DNA from: Flavipsychrobacter sp.
Lineage (GTDB): Bacteria > Bacteroidota > Bacteroidia > Chitinophagales > Chitinophagaceae
Reading direction: 5' to 3'
NCBI GenBank assembly: GCA_016786615.1
Contig: JAEUVX010000015.1
Location: 216,027-280,026, forward strand
Length of the DNA: 64,000 nucleotides
Position 1 is the first letter of the stretch, and each line of letters starts with the position of its first letter. This document shows, piece after piece, positions 8,405-16,600 of this stretch. The notes beneath the pieces were generated by a model. The model made no database searches. It saw nothing but the letters and a program-made list of their open reading frames with translations, and was not told where the DNA came from. The translations under genes were made by a program, and so were the position numbers.

Positions 8405-11251
8405 CTATTTAATCGGATTCCCATCCCTATCCAGTTCCACAACTTCTAAACCCAACTTATTAATGCCTTCCCAAACCTTAGCCTTATCACCTACCAGCAC
8501 CATATTAACCTTATCTATAGATGGCAATGTAGCCCTCGTATATTTAGATAATTCCTGTACTGTAATATTGGTAAGGATATCATTTTGTGTTTTAGTATAG
8601 TCCGGTGGCAGGTTATAATCTATCATTCGAGAAAGAAACATCGCTTTTTGAATTAATGATTCATACTTACGTGCATCGCTTTGTACCATTGAGTTTTTTG
8701 TAAACTTCAATTCTTCATCAGTTACGCCGCCTGCTTTAAACTCTTTCCAAAGTTTCACAATATCCTGTACAGCACTATCTGTAGCTGCAGCTTTAATGCC
8801 CGCGCTGAAAGTATAAGTTCCCGTATATTTATCTCCACTGTAATTAGCACGTGCTCCATAAGTCCAACCACGATCCTCACGCAAATCAAGGTTTAAACGA
8901 CAGTTAAATGCCCCACCAAATGGAAAATTCATTATAGTAGATTTGAAATATGCATCAAATGCATCGTACTTCATATTTGTAACAGCACCTATTCTGAATT
9001 CTGTTTGTGCAGCTTTAGGTACATCTACAAAATATATTTTTGATTTTTCTACTGTTGTTGCTTCTGGTAATTGAGGCAGTACAACAGGTTTATCATTCAT
9101 CTTACTGATAAATGCGAGTTTATTAATCACAACATCTTTTTCAATATCCCCAACTACTATTATTTCAGCGCCATTCCTTGAAAAATAACTATCGTAATAA
9201 GCCTGTACATCGCTCAATTGTATATTATTGAGCGTTTTTTCTGTACCATATGCCGGCCAACCCAATACGTTATTATTGCCGTACAATATCTTATCGTACA
9301 CAACACCTGCAATATAATTAGGACGAACCATTGCAGTTTTTATACCCTCAATACTTCTTTTCTTAATATTAGCAAATGCCTCTTCTGTAAACTTCGGATT
9401 GAGTAACCTTTCTTCAAGTAATGCAATTGTTTTATCTAAGTTCTTGCTCAGAGAACGTACGTTTACGTTAATGCCATCAAAATCAGCATTTACGCTAATG
9501 CTACTACCAAGTTTATCAAGTTCTACACTGAATGCTTCTGCTGTATAGTTTCTTGTATCCTCATCCATCATATCTGCGAACATCGATGTGATACCAGCCT
9601 TATCAGGTGTTTTCATTTCTAATACCCTGCCGCCGTCAAAGTGCATCAAAATACTTACTACAGGTATTTCATCAGATTTTGCTCCGACAAGCTTCATATT
9701 ACCCGGTAAATCTTCTTTCCAGAAATTCGGGGCATTTACAACCGGGCTCGGGCCATTAGCCGGTATTTTACTCCTGTCAAAATTATCTTTAGCCTTATTA
9801 TACTTCAGGCCTGCATATCCATAATCAGGGGCTTTGTATGCAGGGTCTTTTTTAGCTTCGTAGTTGTCACTTTCAGCTTTATTGTTTTCTTCTCCTTTAG
9901 TCAGCACACTTACAGTCAATGCGTTTTGTCCTTTAATGTACTTGTTATAAACACGCACTACATCTTCCTTAGTAACAGTAGTATACTTTTTCAATTCTTT
10001 ACCTACATAGTTTGCATCTCCTTTAAAAGTATAATACGCAGCTAATTGAGATACCTTACGCGATACATTCTCCAAACCGTTAATTGTTGCAGCTTCTGCA
10101 CTATTTCTGAATTTTTCAATATCCTCGTCTGTTACGCCGCGTTTCTCAAATTCCGCAAGCCCGTCTCTCACCATCTTTTCCATATCTGCCAGTTTCTGGC
10201 CAGGGAAAGGTGTAACTGCCAAAGTAAACTCTCCTGCCAATTCACTTGTACTATTGTATGCTGATATATTTGATGCCTTCTGTGTTTTAATCAGATTTCT
10301 ATACAGAATAGAGTTTTTACCCTGCCCTATTATTTCTGCAAGGCAGTCTAGCGCTGCTTCATCATCATTGTAAGATGGCACTGTAGGGAATACAATACGC
10401 AATGTTGGTGTTTTGGCATAATTATCCATCATAGATACATACCTGTTTTTTTCCAGCTTAACAGCAGGAACCTTAACAGGTTTCACTTCCGGGCCTTTAG
10501 GTATAGAACCGAAATATTTTTCTACCATTTTCACAACATCTTCAGTTCTCACATCTCCACCAACCGTCACTACAGCATTATTAGGGCCGTACCAACGCAG
10601 GAAGAAGTTTTTCAGGTCGTTTGCATTCACTGCGTTCAAATCTTCTATATAACCAATAGTCAGCCATGAATAAGGGTGGCCATACGGGTACAGGTTTTTA
10701 GATGTAAACTCGCCAACCAAACCATAAGGCCTGTTATCATAATTCTGTCCACGCTCATTTTTCACGGTTGCACGCTGTACTTCAAATTTCTTTTGCGTAA
10801 CAGCATCCAGCAAGAAACCCATACGGTCTGCTTCAAGCCATAGCATTTTCTCCAACTGATTGCTCGGTACGGTTTCAAAATAGTTTGTACGGTCTCTGTT
10901 CGTAGTACCATTCAGGGTACCACCCGCTTCTGTTATTATTTTAAAATGCTGTTCGTCAGCTACGTTATCAGACCCCTGAAACATCATATGTTCGAAGAAG
11001 TGTGCAAAACCGGATTTACCTATTTCTTCCCGCGCACTGCCTACATGGTATGTAACATCAACATGCACTATCGGATCAGAATGGTCTTCATGTACAATCA
11101 ATGTCAACCCGTTTGGCAATACATATCTTTTGTACGGTATTACCACTTCGCTGCCTTTTCTTGCTACTGTTTCTACAAGTTTAGCCTGAGCGTATGCGCC
11201 ATTAACCCCTAATATGGCAATTGCGCATAACGACAATAGGATACGTTTCAT
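8405..11251 (-). CDS. M16 family (pitrilysin-type) zinc metallopeptidase, two-domain, secreted
   Basis: 948 residues with an N-terminal signal peptide ending near AYAQA. The inverted zinc motif is HFFEH at 84-88 (H84 and H88 bind zinc, E87 is catalytic), with a further acidic residue in KNERGQN (E166). The second M16 repeat (about 510-930) lacks HxxEH and keeps the R/Y element seen as DLREDRGWTYGARA, so it is the usual non-catalytic half. The length matches the approx. 930-residue two-domain periplasmic or outer-membrane-associated peptidases of Bacteroidota. It probably degrades peptides in the periplasm. Confidence 0.9.
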   Translation of the reverse strand: MKRILLSLCAIAILGVNGAYAQAKLVETVARKGSEVVIPYKRYVLPNGLTLIVHEDHSDPIVHVDVTYHVGSAREEIGKSGFAHFFEHMMFQGSDNVADEQHFKIITEAGGTLNGTTNRDRTNYFETVPSNQLEKMLWLEADRMGFLLDAVTQKKFEVQRATVKNERGQNYDNRPYGLVGEFTSKNLYPYGHPYSWLTIGYIEDLNAVNANDLKNFFLRWYGPNNAVVTVGGDVRTEDVVKMVEKYFGSIPKGPEVKPVKVPAVKLEKNRYVSMMDNYAKTPTLRIVFPTVPSYNDDEAALDCLAEIIGQGKNSILYRNLIKTQKASNISAYNSTSELAGEFTLAVTPFPGQKLADMEKMVRDGLAEFEKRGVTDEDIEKFRNSAEAATINGLENVSRKVSQLAAYYTFKGDANYVGKELKKYTTVTKEDVVRVYNKYIKGQNALTVSVLTKGEENNKAESDNYEAKKDPAYKAPDYGYAGLKYNKAKDNFDRSKIPANGPSPVVNAPNFWKEDLPGNMKLVGAKSDEIPVVSILMHFDGGRVLEMKTPDKAGITSMFADMMDEDTRNYTAEAFSVELDKLGSSISVNADFDGINVNVRSLSKNLDKTIALLEERLLNPKFTEEAFANIKKRSIEGIKTAMVRPNYIAGVVYDKILYGNNNVLGWPAYGTEKTLNNIQLSDVQAYYDSYFSRNGAEIIVVGDIEKDVVINKLAFISKMNDKPVVLPQLPEATTVEKSKIYFVDVPKAAQTEFRIGAVTNMKYDAFDAYFKSTIMNFPFGGAFNCRLNLDLREDRGWTYGARANYSGDKYTGTYTFSAGIKAAATDSAVQDIVKLWKEFKAGGVTDEELKFTKNSMVQSDARKYESLIQKAMFLSRMIDYNLPPDYTKTQNDILTNITVQELSKYTRATLPSIDKVNMVLVGDKAKVWEGINKLGLEVVELDRDGNPIK

Positions 11252-11301
11252 ATTCTACTATTGAGTTTTTGTAAATATAATCTTTAAAAATTGAGAAAGT
11301 A

Positions 11302-11802
11302 TTATTGCTGGGTCAGTGTAAAAACAACGCCGATATTATAGCTTCCGCCATTATATCCGAAGCCGGGGTCAAGGCGTGTGTCAATATCAAAAGTATTACC
11401 GGATGTTGTAGCACCTCCCTTGTTACCCGTCTTCAACGTCTGGCTGGTTACAGACATTGGTAAAAACGTGGATGTACCGTTTCTCCTTATCCCCAGTACC
11501 GTAGACGGCATGTCTGCACTTGCCCCCATACTCATAGGCATAAAATTAGCACTCTGCGCCGTAATGCTAACCTGCCAGCTTACATTACTTTTCACGGATA
11601 TTGTTGCAGCATTGTTTACTGTTATTCCGTTAAAATAATCGTTTGGAGTATTAAAGGATACAACACCTGTAAGGTTTGTAAAGTTGAGATTCAGAACAGA
11701 AAAAATATCGATATTACCTGAGGTACTTCCATTAAAAGACTTAGGCTGTGCTTTTGCCGATAATGATACCGTAAGAAATAATATGATAGCTACATACCTC
11801 AT
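11302..11802 (-). CDS. small secreted surface or pilus-like protein A, unknown function
   Basis: 166 residues, signal peptide MRYVAIILFLTVSLSAKAQ, then a beta-rich domain without Cys. The chain ends in YNIGVVFTLTQQ, and the neighbour ends in YNFVILFTMTQP, so the two genes are probably paralogues. The start overlaps the stop of that neighbour (ATGA). A PapD-like chaperone gene lies divergently just beyond. This layout suggests a subunit-type exported protein (DUF4402 or WxL-like), but the family assignment is inference. Confidence 0.65.
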   Translation of the reverse strand: MRYVAIILFLTVSLSAKAQPKSFNGSTSGNIDIFSVLNLNFTNLTGVVSFNTPNDYFNGITVNNAATISVKSNVSWQVSITAQSANFMPMSMGASADMPSTVLGIRRNGTSTFLPMSVTSQTLKTGNKGGATTSGNTFDIDTRLDPGFGYNGGSYNIGVVFTLTQQ

Positions 11803-12272
11803 GGCTGGGTCATTGTAAATAATATTACAAAATTGTAATGCCCTAATGGATACGTATATCCAGGCGCCTTTAAAATCAGGTTATAGTAATAACTAAACAC
11901 ACTGTTGGAGCTCAATTGCTGAAAAAGCAGCTGGTTTGTTGTTGTCAGTGTTATCGGGTTGGTATTTATGCCATTGGCCCTGTTAGAATTTGTTGAAGTA
12001 TAATCTAGTTGTATTGGATAGGTAGTTGTACTAAAGCCGGGAGGGCCGATGAACGAACTTATCTTTGCATACACTCCGCAACTATTATTTCTAGACCTGA
12101 CACGTACCGTAAGGGCACCACTTATCGTCTGGTCATTTTCAAGGTCAGATGGGTCATTACAAGTAAAATTAAGCCCTGTATTAGTATTGACTTCCAAATA
12201 GTTATTACTGTTTTGGGCATAGATTGACCCTGCGGAAAGAAGCAACAGGTATGTTAGTAAAAATAACCGCAT
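11799..12272 (-). CDS. small secreted surface or pilus-like protein B, unknown function
   Basis: 157 residues, signal peptide ending at about IYAQ. It carries two Cys (LNFTCNDPSD and NNSCGVYAK) that could form a disulfide, and ends in YNFVILFTMTQP like its downstream paralogue. It is the first gene of a two-gene operon coupled by an ATGA overlap. A 76-bp intergenic region separates it from the divergent chaperone-like gene and must hold promoters for both. No sorting domain of type IX secretion is seen. Confidence 0.65.
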   Translation of the reverse strand: MRLFLLTYLLLLSAGSIYAQNSNNYLEVNTNTGLNFTCNDPSDLENDQTISGALTVRVRSRNNSCGVYAKISSFIGPPGFSTTTYPIQLDYTSTNSNRANGINTNPITLTTTNQLLFQQLSSNSVFSYYYNLILKAPGYTYPLGHYNFVILFTMTQP

Positions 12273-12348
12273 TTATTGCAAGTTAAATGATTGTTTGCTT
12301 TGCATTGTAAAGTAAAAATAGTTTTTTTGCGTAACTATTAATACATAT

Positions 12349-13155
12349 ATGAGGCGATATTGCTTTCCCATCGTATTCGCAGCATTAATGTTTTGCCTGC
12401 CAAACTTTGTATCGGCACAGAACTTAGGTGCTTACCCCACAACTCTCGACTTCAGGCTAGGCGCCGGACAAGGTGAGTCTCAGGTCATTAATATTTCCAA
12501 CGGTTCTCCTAAAAAAGTACAATTCAGGGTGTATTTAAATGACTGGGTACGCGATAGTACAGGCGGTCACATATACTACAAGGCCGATACTTTATCACGT
12601 TCATGCGCAAAATGGGTGACTCCTGACAAGAATTTCATAGAATTGGAACCCGGGCAATTCGCGCAACTAACCGTAAAGTTGCAAATGCCCGAAGACCCGA
12701 ATACCGTAAAAGAGATGAAATGGGCAATGCTGTTTATTGAAACAGTGGAAGAAGCAAATGCTGCAAAAAACAATGCAACACAAGCCAGTGTAAGAAACTT
12801 GCTAAGACTTGGTGTACACATATACCAAACACCACCAACACTTACTAATAAAGAAGTAAAAGTATTAGACCTTGTACCATCAACTGAATCGGTTAATACT
12901 TACAATCTTATTTGCCAGAATACAGGTGATGTAATGCTGGAATGTAAATCTTACCTGGAATTATCATCAATGACTGACGGCAGTAAAACAAAACTCGACC
13001 CGATTGAATATCCAATGTTTCCGGGGCAAAAACGATACATTTCTTTTGAACTACCTAAAAACCTTACAAAAGGTAAATATTCTGTTCTTGCTGTAGCAGA
13101 TGGTGGCGAAGACATGTCTTTGGAGGCTATCGAAAGCCAGGTTGAGGTTAAGTAA
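12349..13155 (+). CDS. periplasmic chaperone-like protein (PapD/DUF916-like Ig fold)
   Basis: 268 residues, signal peptide ending FVSAQ. The N-terminal domain begins LGAYPTTLDFRLGAGQGESQVINISNGS, then has VQFRVYLNDWVRD and a GQFAQLTVKLQMPE strand, which resembles the first Ig-like domain of pilus chaperones and of WxL-interacting proteins. The second half (about 160-268) has further strands (GKYSVLAVADGG). No usher gene is nearby. It probably assists or anchors the two divergent small secreted proteins (inference from context). Confidence 0.6.
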   Translation: MRRYCFPIVFAALMFCLPNFVSAQNLGAYPTTLDFRLGAGQGESQVINISNGSPKKVQFRVYLNDWVRDSTGGHIYYKADTLSRSCAKWVTPDKNFIELEPGQFAQLTVKLQMPEDPNTVKEMKWAMLFIETVEEANAAKNNATQASVRNLLRLGVHIYQTPPTLTNKEVKVLDLVPSTESVNTYNLICQNTGDVMLECKSYLELSSMTDGSKTKLDPIEYPMFPGQKRYISFELPKNLTKGKYSVLAVADGGEDMSLEAIESQVEVK

Positions 13156-13171
13156 ATTTTCATCTATCTTC

Positions 13172-13221
13172 TATATAAAACAACAGAGCCAACTTGTAAG
13201 TTGGCTCTGTTGTTTTATATA
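13172..13221. terminator. bidirectional terminator, 24-bp stem
   Basis: A near-loopless palindrome of 50 bp centred on 13196/13197, with the core ACAACAGAGCCAACTT. It is flanked by A/T runs and lies between two convergent genes. Confidence 0.88.
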
Positions 13222-13240
13222 AATGCTATGATTAACTAAA

Positions 13241-14002
13241 TCAATACAATCTTGAAAAAGTTGAAGTACAAGTATCATCAACCGTAAACCCTTTTATACG
13301 ATAGCCTATTATCATAATATTATCATCGTATGTACCCGTACCATTAATAGTTACACCATTCACTGTTTGAGATGGAATATCAAGTGTTTTATTAGCAACA
13401 TTAAGATTCGCATACACCATATTGCTCCATACACCACTCCAGAACCCTTTGATATTAATACGATTTTTAACGCCTTCAACCGGTACTACATCTACAGTAT
13501 CTCCTACCGCTCCGGATGGTGTACACATACCCCCTTCATTAAACTGTCCCTCAAGCCCGACTGCAGCATTACTATATGGCAATATGGTAATGTTCATTTG
13601 TTTCTCTGTAAACCCTGAAGTTTTACTCGAACCCCTCACAGTAATTTTATAAGTCCCTTCTTTCGCCCTTAATGCCTTAATGGTTAACGTCGTATTAAAT
13701 GAAGGCATACTTATCGACGGGGAAAATGTAGCTGTAACGCCTTGTGGCAAGCCTACAACAGTCATCATCACATCTTCTATTTTACCTTCCTGACGATTGA
13801 TAAACAAGGTAAGTTGTGCCTGACCGATGCGTTCCATTGAAACATCTTTTACACCTTGAATGATGTACTTCAAATCTCCATAATCAGGCTCGTAATATGG
13901 TTCCGGCGTTGGGCTGGGCTTACTACACCCACCCAAAATGATAACAGCAAGGCTTACAAGTATCAAACTGTACCTACCTACAGTAGTAACAACACGTATC
14001 AT
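13241..14002 (-). CDS. lipoprotein, unknown function
   Basis: 253 residues from ATG 14002. A GTG five codons upstream is possible, but the ATG gives a better signal peptide. The lipobox is ILGGC at about residues 22-26. After a proline-rich linker (PSPTPEP) follow two beta-rich stretches and a Cys-containing region (GGMCTPSGAVGDT, and VDDTCTSTFSRLY at the end). It is probably anchored in the outer membrane or periplasm. I recognise no family. The gene converges on the chaperone-like gene across a shared terminator. Confidence 0.65.
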   Translation of the reverse strand: MIRVVTTVGRYSLILVSLAVIILGGCSKPSPTPEPYYEPDYGDLKYIIQGVKDVSMERIGQAQLTLFINRQEGKIEDVMMTVVGLPQGVTATFSPSISMPSFNTTLTIKALRAKEGTYKITVRGSSKTSGFTEKQMNITILPYSNAAVGLEGQFNEGGMCTPSGAVGDTVDVVPVEGVKNRINIKGFWSGVWSNMVYANLNVANKTLDIPSQTVNGVTINGTGTYDDNIMIIGYRIKGFTVDDTCTSTFSRLY

Positions 14003-14067
14003 CCTACTAAGATACACAATGTTGTGTTTTATACATCAAATATAGAAATCAAAAAAAACTGTATAAA

Positions 14068-14943
14068 CTAATGGTTTATAAGTACCGAACGCATTGATAT
14101 GGAACCTGCATCCATCTTATCGTTAAAGTAACTCACAGAATCTTTATTGTCCCTCAACCCCAGCGAATATATTAATGGCAGATAATGTTCGTTGGTAGGT
14201 ACTGCCAATCTTGCAATTGTACCCAGCTTATCATATTTCAAAACACTATCATGGTCTCCCTTATCAATAAATCCTTTTATCTTTTCATCAAATTCATAAG
14301 CCCAATCAAACCTTGTTTTATTGTCAAAATCTATCATACCCAGATTGTGTACAATATTTCCACTACCAATTACTAAAACACCTTTCCTACGCAATTCTTT
14401 AAGCTGCTGAGCCAGTTCATAATGATATTGTGGTGGCTTGCTATAGTCGATGCTCATTTGCAAAACGGGTATATCTGCTTTAGGATACATAGGCAATAAC
14501 ACAGACCATGTTCCGTGGTCGAGCCCCCATTGATAATCATCTTTTACGTCTGTAGTTTTCACTACAAGGCCTACCTGTTTTGCAAGTTCCGGAGAACCGG
14601 GTGCAGGATACTGTTGTTCAAACAACTCTCTGGGAAAACCACCAAAATCATGTATGGTTTTTGGTTGTTCCATTGCAGTTACATAAGTACCATTCGTCAA
14701 CCAATGTGCAGATACGGATAGGATAGCCTTGGGTTTAGGTAATTCCCGCCCCAATTTTTGCCAGTTTTTTGTAAACTCATTTTGCATGATGGCATTCATA
14801 GGGTTACCATGGCCTACAAACATTGCAGGCATTATATCTGTATGCGGCTGCTCGTCAGCCCATGATTTAAGTGCTTGAAGTTTCATCGCTACCGGTGCAA
14901 ATACAGTTGCAGCCCCCAGTTTTAAAAATGTATTCCTTTTCAT
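14068..14943 (-). CDS. ygiD: 4,5-DOPA dioxygenase extradiol family protein
   Basis: 291 residues with a preceding twin-basic export-like N-terminus (MKRNTFLKLGAATVFAPVAM). The class III extradiol dioxygenase fold shows MFVGHGNPMNA, ILSVSAHWLTNGTYV, LDHGTWSVLLPMYP and GSGNIVHNLGMI, which supply the metal-binding His residues (about H45, H82, H155, H205). YgiD-like enzymes open the ring of catechols such as DOPA. The substrate in this organism is unknown. The leader peptide is unusual for this mostly cytoplasmic family. Confidence 0.85.
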   Translation of the reverse strand: MKRNTFLKLGAATVFAPVAMKLQALKSWADEQPHTDIMPAMFVGHGNPMNAIMQNEFTKNWQKLGRELPKPKAILSVSAHWLTNGTYVTAMEQPKTIHDFGGFPRELFEQQYPAPGSPELAKQVGLVVKTTDVKDDYQWGLDHGTWSVLLPMYPKADIPVLQMSIDYSKPPQYHYELAQQLKELRRKGVLVIGSGNIVHNLGMIDFDNKTRFDWAYEFDEKIKGFIDKGDHDSVLKYDKLGTIARLAVPTNEHYLPLIYSLGLRDNKDSVSYFNDKMDAGSISMRSVLINH

Positions 14944-15041
14944 TTTATCTCCTCTACTTTCAAAGTTACCATCAGTTTTATTGCCGGTGCATCAACTTTC
15001 CTTATACCAATATATGTATGTACATCAATTGATTCGGGCAA

Positions 15042-15066
15042 TAAAAAAACGGGTATAAAAACCCGT
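15042..15066 (-). terminator. intrinsic terminator of the small lipoprotein gene
   Basis: The minus strand reads ACGGGT, a 6-nt loop, ACCCGT, then seven T. It lies just after the stop of the 81-residue lipoprotein. Confidence 0.85.
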
Positions 15067-15083
15067 AATTAATATAACAACAA

Positions 15084-15329
15084 CTATTTCCCTAATCTCT
15101 TACTATCTGCACTACTCATTGTATTAATCCTTAAGCCTGTATCATGCGCCCCTTGATATCTCGGAGAATCGGGATTGGCCGGATCTACAGGCCCATATTT
15201 TACAGGTGCCTCACCATTCAAATTAGTTGAATCAATAGGAGTACTGCTGACTCTATTTTCAGGATTACTGCCACACGATGTTATAATTACTGCTAATGTT
15301 GCTATTGCAACCAAGGTTATCTTTTTCAT
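15084..15329 (-). CDS. small lipoprotein, unknown function
   Basis: 81 residues from ATG 15329; an upstream TTG would add two residues without benefit. Signal peptide with lipobox ITSC at about residues 16-19. The remainder is hydrophilic and probably disordered (SNPENRVSSTPIDSTNL, then PVDPANPDSPRYQG). It is monocistronic, with its own terminator. No family recognised. Confidence 0.6.
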   Translation of the reverse strand: MKKITLVAIATLAVIITSCGSNPENRVSSTPIDSTNLNGEAPVKYGPVDPANPDSPRYQGAHDTGLRINTMSSADSKRLGK

Positions 15330-15546
15330 AAACAATGGTTTTAATGGTTAAACAATAGATTATATCATGTAATCATCCCGTCATATCATAAAAATATGCA
15401 GACAAGCGGCAGATACGTCAGAATTCGTGTTAAAGAATATATAGCACTCTGTTAATATAAAATCAACATAATTCTACAGCTCTAATTACCAGCAGATTAT
15501 TTATATCAAAAGAAAAATTCTATATTAGGATTATAAAGTACGGCTT

Positions 15547-15876
15547 ATGGATAACGCTATAACCATACAGCAAAAGGCGAAAGTATGGCTTGATAATGGC
15601 TTGAATGATCAGCAGATTGAGGCTGAATTAGTAGCTGCGGGTACAGACCAGCGTCACCTACCCGACATGCTGAAAGAAATAAAAAAGCTGCGCAATGCCA
15701 GGAAAACAGCGAATGGCCTGATATATATATTAATTGGTGCAGTGGTATGCTTATTAAGCTGCATACTTACAATGACATCATCTTACTCTAATGGTAACTT
15801 CAACTTAATACTCTACGGTTTTACTACCGTTGGAATCATTTTAGTATTTATAGGGTTAATGAAAATATTCAACTAA
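15547..15876 (+). CDS. small membrane protein, unknown function
   Basis: 109 residues. The soluble N-terminal part (about 1-52) is helical and rich in Gln and Lys. Two membrane helices follow (about 57-77 and 87-107), ending GLMKIFN. It is flanked by a 210-bp non-coding stretch on the left, in which I see nothing beyond A/T-rich DNA. No family recognised. The clean start, the helices and the compact gene suggest that it is real. Confidence 0.6.
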   Translation: MDNAITIQQKAKVWLDNGLNDQQIEAELVAAGTDQRHLPDMLKEIKKLRNARKTANGLIYILIGAVVCLLSCILTMTSSYSNGNFNLILYGFTTVGIILVFIGLMKIFN

Positions 15877-15885
15877 ACCGGCTTC

Positions 15886-15912
15886 AAAAAAAGCAGGCTA
15901 TTAATAGCCTGC
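15886..15912 (-). terminator. intrinsic terminator
   Basis: GCAGGCTA (15893-15900) pairs with TAGCCTGC around TTAA. On the minus strand seven T follow, so it ends the transcript of the 184-residue secreted protein. Confidence 0.82.
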
Positions 15913-15938
15913 CTGTAATATATATTCAATCTCCTGAA

Positions 15939-16493
15939 TTAAAATCCGCAAACACAACTTGTGTTATAGCTATCAGTATATACTCGTCTTGCATTGCTTC
16001 CGTCTTCATTCACTCCGTTAACAGATACGTTAGAACTGATAATAACTTTTACAAACGGATAATCCGGAGTGATTTTATCCAGAGTTATCTTTGTTAGCTT
16101 CACACAGTTTACAATTCCGTTATTTGCATTCATATAATTTTCAATCAAACTCTGCCCGGAGGTAGCAGTAGTATATTCACCATTGCCAGAAAGCCCGCTC
16201 GGCGGAAACTCACAAGACGGAGGACAAACACCCGAACTACTCTGTCTGTAAACCTGCCCTGCTATAGTTCTGAATGCATCATCTGCCGGAACAACTACAT
16301 AATTATATGAGCCATCTGTGCCCATTGCAACATACACTTTTATGTTTTTAGCACCATTATGAAACATATAATTTATCACTGCCGCATCAATAAGAAAACC
16401 ATTAACAGCCGGGCCTAAGGCATTTGCCTGAAATGAGAAGAGCATGCCCAATAGGCATAGCGTGCCTGCAATTTTAGAACGTAGATACTTCAT
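15939..16493 (-). CDS. secreted Cys-containing protein, unknown function
   Basis: 184 residues, signal peptide ending near FQANA. Mature part contains VCPPSCEFPPSG (two Cys three apart) and ends TSCVCGF, so two disulfides are likely. No catalytic motif is recognised. It is transcribed away from the TPR protein gene, sharing a 107-bp promoter region. Confidence 0.6.
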   Translation of the reverse strand: MKYLRSKIAGTLCLLGMLFSFQANALGPAVNGFLIDAAVINYMFHNGAKNIKVYVAMGTDGSYNYVVVPADDAFRTIAGQVYRQSSSGVCPPSCEFPPSGLSGNGEYTTATSGQSLIENYMNANNGIVNCVKLTKITLDKITPDYPFVKVIISSNVSVNGVNEDGSNARRVYTDSYNTSCVCGF

Positions 16494-16600
16494 AGAGGAT
16501 TATTTTATAATTAGAGATAAAGTAAATATATAAATTAGTATTTAATACAACCAATATATTACGATATTTTTTTAATATATTGTTGCTTAATATATCCTCT

